From the NCBI GenBank assembly GCA_913053875.1, contig CAJXGN010000002.1, positions 124,001-188,000 on the forward strand: a DNA stretch of 64,000 bases. Direction: 5' to 3'. A program made the translations under genes and the position numbers. The notes under the pieces are model-generated. The model was not told where the DNA came from, searched no databases, and saw nothing but the letters and a program-made list of their open reading frames with translations. Within the stretch, counting starts at the first letter, position 1. Each line of letters starts with the position of its first letter. Positions 23,871-32,322 of the stretch are shown in pieces. This stretch comes from an uncultured Agromyces sp. GTDB taxonomy: Bacteria > Actinomycetota > Actinomycetes > Actinomycetales > Microbacteriaceae.

Positions 23871-25535
23871 TCACTCCCCTGGGGTGACGGCGGACCAGTC
23901 GATGGTGCTGTCGGTGCGGTACTGCGCGCCCGCCAGCTCCGCGGCGACGGCCCAGTTGGCCATCGGACGGGCGATGAACACGTAGGGCGCCTCGGTGAGG
24001 AGGATCGACTCCGCCTCGGCCCAGGCCTGCCCGGCCTCGTCGGTGGTCGGCTCGCCGGCCTCGATGGCCGCGTCGACCGCCGCGTAGAACTCGGGGTTCT
24101 CCCACCGGGCGTAGTTGGTCGTCGCACCCTCGCCCGTGAACAGGCTGATCTCGTACGACGGCGCCTGGACGATCGCACCGTCGCGCTGCAGCACGGCCTG
24201 GTACTCCGACTCGGCGCGACCCGACGAGAACGCCGCGATCGGCAGCTCCTCGAGGGTGATGTCGAAGCCGGCGTCGGCGGCCGCGCTCTGGATCTGGATG
24301 GCGGCGTCGGCGACGTCAGGCGTGCCCGACGCGTAGGTGAGCGTGAACGCGACCTCGTCGAGGCCCGCCTCCTCGAGCAGCGCGAGCGCTTCCTCGGGGT
24401 CGTAGGAGTACTCGGGCAGGCCCTCGTCGGTGTAGCCGGGGAGGGTCTTGTCGAGGATGCCGTGGTCGACGGTCGCCCGGCCGACGTAGACCGTGTCGAC
24501 GATCTGCTCGTACGGGACCGCGTAGGCGAACGCCTGGCGGACGAGCTCGTCGTCGAAGGGAGCCTTGTCGGTCATGAGCGGCGCCATCAGCAGGCCGTTC
24601 GACCACGAGCCGCTCGGCACGGCCACGTCGGGATTGTCGACCAGGTCGACCGACTCCGAGGCGCGGAGGGCCATGGCCGCCTGCACCTCACCCGTCGCCA
24701 GCGCGCTGGCACGCGTCGCCGGGTCGGCGATGGCGCGGAAGGTGATGCGCTCGATCGCCGGGGTGCCTCCCCACCAGTTCGGGTTGGCGACCATCACGAA
24801 CTCGGTGTCGCCCGACACGCTCTCGACCATGTACGGGCCGAACCCGTAGTTCGAGTCCCAGTTCGTGTCCGACCAGGTGACCGCGTAGGGGTCGTCGTCG
24901 GTCGCGTGCTCCTGCAGCAGCACCGAGTCGAAGATGCCGCCGGTGCTGTTCGCGAGCAGGGAGAGCAGCGTGAAGCCGTAGCCGGCCTCCTCGATCGTGA
25001 AGGTGACCGTGTGGTCGTCGACCTTCTGGATCTGCGTCGCAGGGTCGGTGAGGATCGGGCGGTTCACGAACTGCACCGAGCTGGTCGGCGTCGCGAACTT
25101 GCGCTCGTACGTCCAGAGCACGTCGTCCGCCGTCAGCGGGTTGCCGGCGGCGCTCACGGCGTCCTCGCGGAGGTGGAACGTGTAGACGAGGCCGTCGTCG
25201 CTCACCTCGTACGACTCGGCGAGGTCGCCCTCGAACGAGGAGACGTCCTGGAGCATGGTCACGCCGTCGTCGCTCGGGATGTACGGGTTCTTCACGAGGA
25301 AGCCCTGCGAGAGCGTCAGGTAGTCGTACTTCGAGGTCGCGAAGGCGCCCGAGTCGTGCGCCCAGGTCGTCGGGATCCCGGCTGCGGCGACGACGATCGA
25401 GGACATCTCCTCGGAGTCGTCGGCGCTGTCGGTCCCGCCTGCGGCGCAGCCGCTCAGGACGAGGGCGGCGGTCGCGGCGATTGCGGCGAACGCGGTTCGG
25501 ATTCCGCGTCGGGTGGTGCTGTGGTGTCGTGTCAC
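23871..25535 (-). CDS. ABC transporter substrate-binding lipoprotein, family 5
   Basis: A 554-residue DppA/OppA-type binding protein with lipobox LSGC (C30). Typical segments: LAESYEVSDDGLVYTFHLRED, LTADDVLWTYERKF, GFGPYMV, VRQAFAYAVPYEQIV, and YDPEEALALLEEAGL. The family binds peptides, nickel chelates, opines and also aminopolycarboxylates such as EDTA. It is unusual in being the last of the five transporter genes and next to the monooxygenases, which suggests it binds their substrate. Confidence 0.92.
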   Translation of the reverse strand: MTRHHSTTRRGIRTAFAAIAATAALVLSGCAAGGTDSADDSEEMSSIVVAAAGIPTTWAHDSGAFATSKYDYLTLSQGFLVKNPYIPSDDGVTMLQDVSSFEGDLAESYEVSDDGLVYTFHLREDAVSAAGNPLTADDVLWTYERKFATPTSSVQFVNRPILTDPATQIQKVDDHTVTFTIEEAGYGFTLLSLLANSTGGIFDSVLLQEHATDDDPYAVTWSDTNWDSNYGFGPYMVESVSGDTEFVMVANPNWWGGTPAIERITFRAIADPATRASALATGEVQAAMALRASESVDLVDNPDVAVPSGSWSNGLLMAPLMTDKAPFDDELVRQAFAYAVPYEQIVDTVYVGRATVDHGILDKTLPGYTDEGLPEYSYDPEEALALLEEAGLDEVAFTLTYASGTPDVADAAIQIQSAAADAGFDITLEELPIAAFSSGRAESEYQAVLQRDGAIVQAPSYEISLFTGEGATTNYARWENPEFYAAVDAAIEAGEPTTDEAGQAWAEAESILLTEAPYVFIARPMANWAVAAELAGAQYRTDSTIDWSAVTPGE

Positions 25536-25646
25536 GGTACTGCCTTTCCGGGTGTGCGTGATGGGTTTTCGGGCAGGGTGGTGCGTTCGGAGGTGGTGCA
25601 GGAGAGGTGCGCCGATGGGCGCGGGTCGGTGGAACGGGGGGTCAGG

Positions 25647-26522
25647 TCAGTTGCGGAGGCGCCTGACGGCGGCTCCTCCGGCGACGGCGACGGCGACGAT
25701 CGCCGCGCCCAGGAATACGGCGGGGAACACCGCGGACCACCATCGGCCGGAGATGAGGTCGGACGTCCCCCTGGAGACCATCGATCCCCACTCGGGCGTC
25801 GGCGGGGCGATCCCCACCCCGAGGAATCCGAGCGCCGCGGCGATCGCGACGGCGATGCCGAACACGACGGACATGTTCTCGACCGCGGGGATCGCCGCGT
25901 TCGGCAGCACGTGCCGGAGGCTCAGCTTCGACTCCCGCATGCCGCCGATCCGGGCCGCGTCGAGGTAGGCCTCCCCTCTCACCCGCAGGGTCTCCGCCCG
26001 GGTGAGACGTGCGGGTCCGGGGATCAGCACGATCGTCAGCACGATGCTGAGCGAGAGTTCGGTGGCGCCGAACATCGCGACGATCACCATGGCGATCACG
26101 ATGAGGGGCACGGCGTCCGCCAGGTCGAGGACGCGCGAGGTGCCGCGAGCGATCAGCCCCCGAAGCCCCCCGTGGGACTCGCCCATTCCGGCGAACATCC
26201 CGATCAGGATGCCGCCGAGGGTCGCGCCGAGCGTCACCACGGTGGCGATCAGCACGTCGACGCGGGCCGCGGCGATGGTGCGGGAGAAGACGTCCATGCC
26301 GGCGGAGTCCGTTCCGAACCAGTAGGTGGCGTTCGGTGCGATGGCGGCTCCGCCGACCACCCTGGTCGGGTCGTACGGAGTGATGTACGGACCGACGATC
26401 GCCAGCACGGCGAGCAGGGCCGCGGGCAGGAAGATCAGGTAGGTCGACCAGCGCGGCCTGGGTCGCGCGGCAGGGGCGGCGACGGCCGCATCACCCGCGG
26501 GTCCAGCGAGTCGGAGGGTCAT
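25647..26522 (-). CDS. ABC transporter permease, DppC type
   Basis: A 291-residue permease with about six helices; N-terminal FGTDSAGMDVFSRTIAAARVD and the EAA region YLDAARIGGMRESKLSLRHV are typical of the DppC/OppC family. Its ATG overlaps the DppB-type stop by one base (TGATG). The chain ends shortly after the last helix, a normal length. Forms the translocation pore with the permease at 26522-27559. Confidence 0.93.
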   Translation of the reverse strand: MTLRLAGPAGDAAVAAPAARPRPRWSTYLIFLPAALLAVLAIVGPYITPYDPTRVVGGAAIAPNATYWFGTDSAGMDVFSRTIAAARVDVLIATVVTLGATLGGILIGMFAGMGESHGGLRGLIARGTSRVLDLADAVPLIVIAMVIVAMFGATELSLSIVLTIVLIPGPARLTRAETLRVRGEAYLDAARIGGMRESKLSLRHVLPNAAIPAVENMSVVFGIAVAIAAALGFLGVGIAPPTPEWGSMVSRGTSDLISGRWWSAVFPAVFLGAAIVAVAVAGGAAVRRLRN

Positions 26523-27559
26523 CAGGCCACCACCATTCCGGGTCGGCGTCGGGGGTCGAGGGTCATGTTCACGACGTCCACCAGGAGGTAGACGACGAGG
26601 GAGACGGCCGCGGTGAGCACGAGGAATCCCTGCAGCACCGGGAAGTCGTTGGCGTTGATCGACGCGACGGCGAACTGCCCCACGCCGCCGAGGCTGAACA
26701 GCTGGTCGAGCACGATGGAGCCGCCCAGCAGCCCGCCGAAGAGCATCCCGCAGATGACGACGGCCGGCGGGGCCGCCCTCCGCATGATGCTGGCGATGAC
26801 CGTGCCCCTCGAGGCACCGGTCGAGATGCGGAAGCGCGTGGACGGCGCATCGACCGCCTCGTCGAGCGAGATGATGAGGATCTTCATGATGAGCGGGGAG
26901 TAGCCCAGCACCAGCACCAGCACGGGGAGTGCGAGGTGCGCGAGGATCGACCCGGTGATGTGCCAGTCGCCCACGAGGGCGGCGTCGATGAGCGAGAAGC
27001 CGGTCACCGGCTCGGGGAGCGTCTCCACCGCCCCGACGAGGCCCACGGGGGGCGGCGCGATGCGCAGCAGGACGTAGAACAGGAAGATCGAGACCACGCC
27101 GAGGACGAAGTCGGGGATCGCCCCGGCGGTGCGGGCGTAGACGCGGATGCCCCGGCCGATGATGCTCGTCGGTGCGACCGCCGCGACGTAGCTGCCTGCG
27201 AACGCGGCGGCGATCGTCACGACCAGTCCCACGACGGTGAGCTGGAGGGTGATCGGGAATCGCAGCATCAGCTCGTCGACGACAGGCCTGCCCGAGGTGA
27301 TCGAGTTCCCCATGTCGAACTGGGCGAGTCCGACGAGGTAGCGGCCGAACTGCTCGAGCAGGGTGCCGTCGAGGCCGAGGGCGGCCTCGACGCGTGCGTA
27401 GTCCTCCGGCGACGCCGCGCCGTCGCTGAGGAAATTGAGCACGGGGTCGCCCGGCATGAGCCGGACGAGGAAGAACGCGAGCAGCGCGAAGACGAGGATG
27501 TGGACGGGCAGGGCCAGGGTCCGCATGATCCACCACCGCTGGCGACCGAGTGCGCTCAT
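26522..27559 (-). CDS. ABC transporter permease, DppB type
   Basis: A 345-residue permease. The first helix is followed by the family signature RLMPGDPVLNFL, the long periplasmic loop, and the coupling loop around FRISTGASRGTVIASIMRRA, ending in DVVNMTLDPRRRPG. It overlaps the upstream ATPase gene by 4 bp (ATGA) and the DppC-type gene by 1 bp, so the importer genes are tightly coupled. Confidence 0.93.
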   Translation of the reverse strand: MSALGRQRWWIMRTLALPVHILVFALLAFFLVRLMPGDPVLNFLSDGAASPEDYARVEAALGLDGTLLEQFGRYLVGLAQFDMGNSITSGRPVVDELMLRFPITLQLTVVGLVVTIAAAFAGSYVAAVAPTSIIGRGIRVYARTAGAIPDFVLGVVSIFLFYVLLRIAPPPVGLVGAVETLPEPVTGFSLIDAALVGDWHITGSILAHLALPVLVLVLGYSPLIMKILIISLDEAVDAPSTRFRISTGASRGTVIASIMRRAAPPAVVICGMLFGGLLGGSIVLDQLFSLGGVGQFAVASINANDFPVLQGFLVLTAAVSLVVYLLVDVVNMTLDPRRRPGMVVA

Positions 27560-28377
27560 GCGGGCACCCCCGCGTGCACGTCGTCCAGCCGGTAGGCGTC
27601 GATCAGCGAACGCGTGTAGTCGTCGGCCGGGTCGTGCACGACCTGCTCGGTCGGCCCGCTCTCGACGACGCGGCCGTGGTGCATGACGCTCATCCGCGAG
27701 CAGATGAACGCGGTTGCGGGGAGGCCGTGCGAGACGAAGACGATCGCCGCGTCGTGCTCGGCGATGTACTGCTTGAGGAGGTTCAGGATGGCGCCCTGCA
27801 CGCTGACGTCGAGCGCGGAGACGACCTCGTCGCAGACGATCACGCGGGGACGCACGATGAGCGCGCGGGCGATGGCGAAGCGCTGGCGCTGCCCCCCCGA
27901 GACGCGGTGGGGCTTGCGGTCGGCCAGGGCCGGATCGAGCTGGAGCGACTCGAGCACGTCGTCGAACGCGTCGTCGAGCTCGCGACCGGTCAACCCGTAG
28001 AGCGTGCGCAGCGGTGACTGCACCGAGTCGCGCAGGGTTCGGCGCGGGTCGAAGGACGAACTCGTGTCCTGCGGCACGTACTGCACGGTGCGTCGGAACT
28101 CGAGTTCCCGTTCACGTTGCGCGAGCCAGTCGTGCACGGGGACGTCGTTCAGGTGGACGGTGCCCGAGGTCGGCTCGTCCAGCCCGACCAGCATCCGCGA
28201 CAGCGTGCTCTTGCCCGAGCCCGACTCGCCGACGATCCCCAGCGAAGTGGACGGACCGATGGTGAGGTCGACGCCGTCGACGGCGACGTGGCGCGAGCGG
28301 CGCGACCCGAAGATGCGGCGCGCGTCGTCCACGCGGATCTCGGTGAAGGGCCGACGGCCGATGACGGTCTCAGGCAA
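27556..28377 (-). CDS. Oligopeptide-type ABC transporter ATP-binding protein, DppF type
   Basis: A 273-residue ATPase: Walker A GESGSGKST near residue 50, Q-loop VPQDTSSSFDPRRT, signature VSGGQRQRF, Walker B VIVCDEVVSALDVS, switch His in VFVSHG. The Walker B segment has EVVSALD where EPTSALD is usual. The extended C-terminal peptide-transporter tail is shorter than average and lacks the cysteine-rich Fe-S motif of some DppF proteins. Starts 8 bp inside the preceding ATPase gene. Confidence 0.93.
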   Translation of the reverse strand: MPETVIGRRPFTEIRVDDARRIFGSRRSRHVAVDGVDLTIGPSTSLGIVGESGSGKSTLSRMLVGLDEPTSGTVHLNDVPVHDWLAQRERELEFRRTVQYVPQDTSSSFDPRRTLRDSVQSPLRTLYGLTGRELDDAFDDVLESLQLDPALADRKPHRVSGGQRQRFAIARALIVRPRVIVCDEVVSALDVSVQGAILNLLKQYIAEHDAAIVFVSHGLPATAFICSRMSVMHHGRVVESGPTEQVVHDPADDYTRSLIDAYRLDDVHAGVPA

Positions 28378-29263
28378 CGCGGGCCTCCGCTTCGCTGGCG
28401 GCGACGTTCGAGGCGAGCGCCATGCCGTCGATGGTGGGGAGCAGCTCGGCGTCGTGGTTGTCGAGGCTCGGCACGCACTCGACCAGCGCCCGGGTGTAGG
28501 GGTGGGCCGCCTGCGTCAGTCGGTTCGCCGGGAGGTCCTCGACCACGCATCCCTGGTACATGACGACGACCCGATCGGCGAACGACTGGCAGAGCCGGAT
28601 GTCGTGCGTGACGATCAGCACCGCGGCACCGGTCGTCGATGCGAGCTCGATCATGAGCTGCATCATCTCCACGGAGCGCGAGGCATCGAGCGCGGAGGTG
28701 GGCTCGTCGGCGATGAGCAGCCGCGGCCGGCCGCAGAGCGCGATCGCGAGCATCACGCGCTGTCGCATGCCGCCGGAGAGCTCGTACGGCCGACTGCGCA
28801 TGACCCGATCGACGTCGTGCAGGCCGACCCTGCGCAGCCACGACTCGGCCTCGGCCCGCCGAGCCTTCCCGCGCAGCTTGAGCTGGTTGCCGAGCACCGC
28901 CTCGAGCTGGCTCCCGACGGTCCAGACCGCGTCGAGCGAGGTCATGGCGTCCTGGAACATCATCGAGACGCCCGGCGTCTGGCGCGGGATGCGCGACTGC
29001 TTGCGCGTGCGCAGGTCTCGGCCGTCGAACTGCAGGGCGGATGCCTCGACGAGCGAGCCGGGCTCGGTCACGAAGCCTCCGACCGCCGCACACGTCGTGC
29101 TCTTGCCGGAGCCGGACTCGCCGACGATGGCGACGCGCTCCCCCGGTCGGACCTCGAAGCCGGCCGAGCGCACCGCGTGCACCGCGCCCGACTCGAACGT
29201 GACACGCAGGTCGCGGACTTCCAGCAGGGGGCGGGATTCAGTTGCGGATGGGACGTCGAGCAC
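28370..29263 (-). CDS. Oligopeptide-type ABC transporter ATP-binding protein, DppD type
   Basis: A 297-residue ATPase: Walker A GESGSGKSTT, Q-loop MMFQDAMTSLDAV, signature LSGGMRQRVMLA, Walker B LLIADEPTSALD, and the C-terminal AHPYTRALVECVPSLD of the DppD/OppD family. The start is GTG 29263, with GAAAGGA 6 nt upstream. It is the first gene of the transporter series and therefore lies next to the operon promoter in the 433-bp gap upstream. Confidence 0.93.
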   Translation of the reverse strand: MLDVPSATESRPLLEVRDLRVTFESGAVHAVRSAGFEVRPGERVAIVGESGSGKSTTCAAVGGFVTEPGSLVEASALQFDGRDLRTRKQSRIPRQTPGVSMMFQDAMTSLDAVWTVGSQLEAVLGNQLKLRGKARRAEAESWLRRVGLHDVDRVMRSRPYELSGGMRQRVMLAIALCGRPRLLIADEPTSALDASRSVEMMQLMIELASTTGAAVLIVTHDIRLCQSFADRVVVMYQGCVVEDLPANRLTQAAHPYTRALVECVPSLDNHDAELLPTIDGMALASNVAASEAEARVA

Positions 29264-29696
29264 GTTGCATCCTTTCGGTCGTCAGCGTCGCTCCCGCCGG
29301 CGACGGACGAGGACACTGCTTCGGCGTTGAGGGAGGTGTGATCGAGTGTCCGGGCGGTTTGTTTCTGTCACCGACGGCCGGAGTTAACTCGGAGTTACGC
29401 GGAATTCGGCGGTTTCGCGCCGGGAACGCGCCGTGTCGAACTGCCGCTTCGAGGCCTGTTCTTCAACGAATGTCGTCGAAATCCGCATGTCTCCGCGGAC
29501 GTTGCGCCGAGATCGCGCCGTGTTACGCCGCCCGAAACACGGTGGATTCCGGCCGAATCCACCGCCTGAACCACCACTGCAACCTGTTCAGCCGTGAGCG
29601 AACACGAGCGGCGCCCGCTCGCCCCGCGCGTCCCGCCGACCGTTGACGGGTCGCGCGCACCCCTCCTAGGGTCGGAGCACACGGGAGGGGGACCCG
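29264..29696. promoter_or_regulatory. 433-bp divergent intergenic region
   Basis: No gene is supported between the ABC importer operon (minus) and the NhaC gene (plus). It is less G+C-rich than its surroundings and contains a perfect 10-bp palindrome GAGTTAACTC at 29381-29390, followed by a partial repeat GGAGTTACGC, and the larger palindrome at 29541-29563. On the plus strand TAGGGT at 29668-29673 is a plausible -10 for the antiporter. The palindromes are candidate sites for the GntR protein encoded at 20323-21099. Confidence 0.5.
29541..29563. promoter_or_regulatory. Perfect inverted repeat, candidate operator
   Basis: GGTGGATTC (29541-29549) and GAATCCACC (29555-29563) are perfect 9-bp arms with a 5-bp spacer. 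It lies 278 bp from the importer start and 134 bp from the antiporter start, so either gene could be controlled. A spacing of 14 bp between arm centres fits a dimeric regulator on one face of the helix less well than a hairpin would; both are possible. Confidence 0.45.
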
Positions 29697-31301
29697 ATGC
29701 TCGAGACCGCACCCTGGCTGACCCTGGTACCGCCGGTGATCGCGATCCTGCTGGCGATCATCACGAAGAAGGTGATGCTGAGCCTCGGGGCCGGCGTCGT
29801 CGCGGCGGCGCTCCTCATCGCCGCGTTCAACCCGCTCGAGACGCTCCGCCTGGTGTGGGAGTCCTTCGCCGAGATCTTCTGGGTCGACGGCGGCGTGAAC
29901 ACCTGGTACGTCTACATCCTCGTCTTCACCCTCGCGCTCGGCGTGATCGCGGCGTTCATCATGATGTCGGGCGGCACCAAGGCGTTCGCCGACTGGGCGG
30001 TGGAGCGCATCAAGACCCGCCGCGGCGGCATGTTCCTGCCGGCGATCCTCGGCATCGTCATCTTCATCGACGACTACTTCAACGCCCTCGCGGTCGGCCA
30101 GATCAGCCGCCCGGTGACCGACCAGCACCGCATCTCGCGCGCGAAGCTCGCGTACATCGTCGACTCCACGTCGGCCCCGGTCGCGGTGCTCGCCCCGTTC
30201 TCGAGCTGGGGCGCGTACATCATGGGCATCCTCGCGCCCATCGTCGCGGCCTCGGCGCTCACGCTCAGCAGCGTGCAGGCGTTCCTCGGCGCGGCCGCTT
30301 CGAACTACTACGCGATCGCCGCGGCGGTGCTGGTCTGGCTCGTCATCATCTTCAAGGCCGACATCGGCCCGATGCGCCGGGAGGAGCGCCGGGCCATCAC
30401 CGAGGGCCGACCGTACGCCGAGGGCGAGGTCGTGCCCGGCGCGCTGAGCGAAGACCTGCCCGTGCACGAGCCCGGCGCGAAGCGCGCACTCGTCGTGCCG
30501 TTCGTGGCACTGGTCGTCGGCGTCTTCACGGGCATCGTCTGGACCGGCGTGAGCGCGGGCGGGTCGTGGAACGTCGTCGACATCCTGGCCTCGACCGACA
30601 CGAGCGCCGCGCTCATCTTCGGCGGCGCGCTCGGCCTGGTCGCCGCGCTGTACTACTACTTCCGCTACACCACGGCGAACCCGAAGTTCGCGTGGAACAC
30701 CTTCGGCCGCGGCTGGTGGGAGGGTGTCAAGTCGATGATGCCCGCGGTCGGCATCCTGATCCTGGCGTGGATGCTCGGCGGCCTGATCGACGCGCTCGGC
30801 ACGGGCGTTTTCCTCGGCGAGCTCGTCGAGTCGTCGAACCTCTCGCCGGAGTGGCTGATCCCGATCGTGTTCGTGCTCGCCGCGGCGATGGCGTTCTCGA
30901 CCGGCACCTCGTGGGGTTCGTTCGGCCTGCTGCTGCCGATCGCGGGCGGCATCGTGAACGCGGTGGATGCCCCGGAGCTGCTGCTCCCGATGCTCGGCGC
31001 CGTGCTGGCGGGCGCCGTCGCGGGCGACCACAGCTCGCCGATCTCCGACACGACGATCCTCTCCGCGACCGGTGCGGGCGCGAACGTGATCACGCACGTG
31101 GTGACGCAGCTGCCGTTCGTCGGCATCGCGGGCGGCTCGGCGATCGTCGGCTACGTGGTGCTCGCGGCGACCGACCTCATCTGGCTCGGACTGGTCGTGA
31201 CGCTCCTCGTGCTCGCGGGTTGCGTGTTCCTGGTGCGGCTGATCCGGCAGCCCGTCGAACGCGAGGCTGCGGAGGTCGCCGAGCCCGCCGCATCCGAATA
31301 G
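29697..31301 (+). CDS. nhaC: Na+/H+ antiporter, NhaC family
   Basis: A 534-residue inner-membrane protein with about 12 helices. The family hallmarks are the motif IVIFIDDYFNALAVG near residue 120-135, STSAPVAVLAPFSSWGAYI, AFSTGTSWGSFG, and GDHSSPISDTTILSATG in the second repeat. NhaC proteins exchange cytoplasmic Na+ for protons; related members exchange organic acids or amines, and that alternative is open. Strong GGGAGGGGG site 5 nt before ATG 29697. Single gene, divergent from the ABC importer. Confidence 0.9.
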   Translation: MLETAPWLTLVPPVIAILLAIITKKVMLSLGAGVVAAALLIAAFNPLETLRLVWESFAEIFWVDGGVNTWYVYILVFTLALGVIAAFIMMSGGTKAFADWAVERIKTRRGGMFLPAILGIVIFIDDYFNALAVGQISRPVTDQHRISRAKLAYIVDSTSAPVAVLAPFSSWGAYIMGILAPIVAASALTLSSVQAFLGAAASNYYAIAAAVLVWLVIIFKADIGPMRREERRAITEGRPYAEGEVVPGALSEDLPVHEPGAKRALVVPFVALVVGVFTGIVWTGVSAGGSWNVVDILASTDTSAALIFGGALGLVAALYYYFRYTTANPKFAWNTFGRGWWEGVKSMMPAVGILILAWMLGGLIDALGTGVFLGELVESSNLSPEWLIPIVFVLAAAMAFSTGTSWGSFGLLLPIAGGIVNAVDAPELLLPMLGAVLAGAVAGDHSSPISDTTILSATGAGANVITHVVTQLPFVGIAGGSAIVGYVVLAATDLIWLGLVVTLLVLAGCVFLVRLIRQPVEREAAEVAEPAASE

Positions 31302-31317
31302 CCCGGCGCCGGCGCGC

Positions 31318-32277
31318 TCACCAGGGGCTGGTGCCGACCGCAGCGTCGATGCACTCGCGCACGGTCGCTGCGTCGAGCGCGTGCTCCAGCTCGCGCGCGG
31401 TCGGCAGGTCGGCGCCCACGCGCCCGACGGTGATCGACGCGGCCGTCACTGCTCGCTTCCCGAGCCGGGCGAGGGCGTCGTGGTCGAGCGTCGCCGGCGG
31501 GGCATCCGTTGCCAGCAGCCCCGCGATGAGCGCCGCCATGAAGGTGTCGCCGGCCCCGACCGTGTCGCGCACGTCGACCGGCACGGCGGGCACCACGGCG
31601 GATGCCTCGGAGTTCGCGACCACCGCACCGTCACCCCCGAGCGTGACGGCCACGACTCCGGCCCCGGCGCCGAGCAGCTCTGCCACCACGACGTCGATCG
31701 CGCGCCCGGGGTAGAGCCACGCGGCGTCCTCGTCGCTCAGCTTCACGACGTCGCACGCGGCCGCGAGCGACTCGACCTCCGCGCGCACCGCGACGGCGTC
31801 GCCGAGCAGCGCCGGGCGGATGTTCGGGTCGAACGTGACGAGCGCCTGCCCCGACGCGGCAGCGACCGCCTCGCGCACGCGGGCGGCTCCGGGCGCGAGG
31901 AACGCGGCGATCGATCCGGTGTGCAGCACGCGCTCCCCGGCGAGCGCCGGCGCCACGGGCAGCTCCCACGCGATGTCGAAGTCGTACGTCGCCGAGCCGT
32001 CGGCGGCGATCGTGGCCCGCGCGCTCGCGGTGCGCTCGAGCGACCACGAGCCCTCGTCGATCACGACACCGGATGCCTCGAGATGCGCCGCGATCGCCTC
32101 GCCGTACGCGTCGCGGGCGAGCGCCGTCACGAGGCGCGCACCGACGCCCAGCCGAGCGAGCCCCAGCGCCACGTTCGCGGGCGATCCGCCCGGGGCATCC
32201 GTCTCGCCACCATCGGCGTCGATGACGACGTCCATGAGCGATTCGCCGACCACCAGCACCTGTGCTTCCGGGCTCAT
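31318..32277 (-). CDS. PfkB-family carbohydrate kinase (fructokinase-like)
   Basis: A 319-residue ribokinase-fold kinase. N-terminal signature GGSPANVALGLARLG and C-terminal signature DTVGAGDTFMAALIAG with the catalytic Asp and anion hole are present, as is FDPNIRPAL, typical of fructokinases. It phosphorylates a sugar (fructose most likely) with ATP in the cytoplasm. Convergent with NhaC at a distance of 16 bp. Starts 6 nt after a TAGGCT element. Confidence 0.9.
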   Translation of the reverse strand: MSPEAQVLVVGESLMDVVIDADGGETDAPGGSPANVALGLARLGVGARLVTALARDAYGEAIAAHLEASGVVIDEGSWSLERTASARATIAADGSATYDFDIAWELPVAPALAGERVLHTGSIAAFLAPGAARVREAVAAASGQALVTFDPNIRPALLGDAVAVRAEVESLAAACDVVKLSDEDAAWLYPGRAIDVVVAELLGAGAGVVAVTLGGDGAVVANSEASAVVPAVPVDVRDTVGAGDTFMAALIAGLLATDAPPATLDHDALARLGKRAVTAASITVGRVGADLPTARELEHALDAATVRECIDAAVGTSPW

Positions 32278-32283
32278 GTCGAG

Positions 32284-32289
32284 AGCCTA
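32284..32289 (-). promoter_or_regulatory. -10 hexamer TAGGCT of the PfkB kinase gene
   Basis: Minus-strand TAGGCT, 6 nt before ATG 32277, without a ribosome-binding site between them. Confidence 0.5.
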
Positions 32290-32322
32290 CCCGCGATAGC
32301 CTGCACCCGCGGGGGTGCGCGC

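Noticed and set aside
21126..26591. An uninterrupted plus-strand reading frame of 1821 codons
   Set aside because: It is antisense to the monooxygenase, binding-protein and permease genes, which have clear family motifs; the Arg/Gly/Val/Asp-rich translation shows no domain and arises from GC3 bias.
29643..29653. Partial match TTGACGGGTCGC to the same hairpin
   Set aside because: Only the right arm is present, with no complementary left arm upstream.
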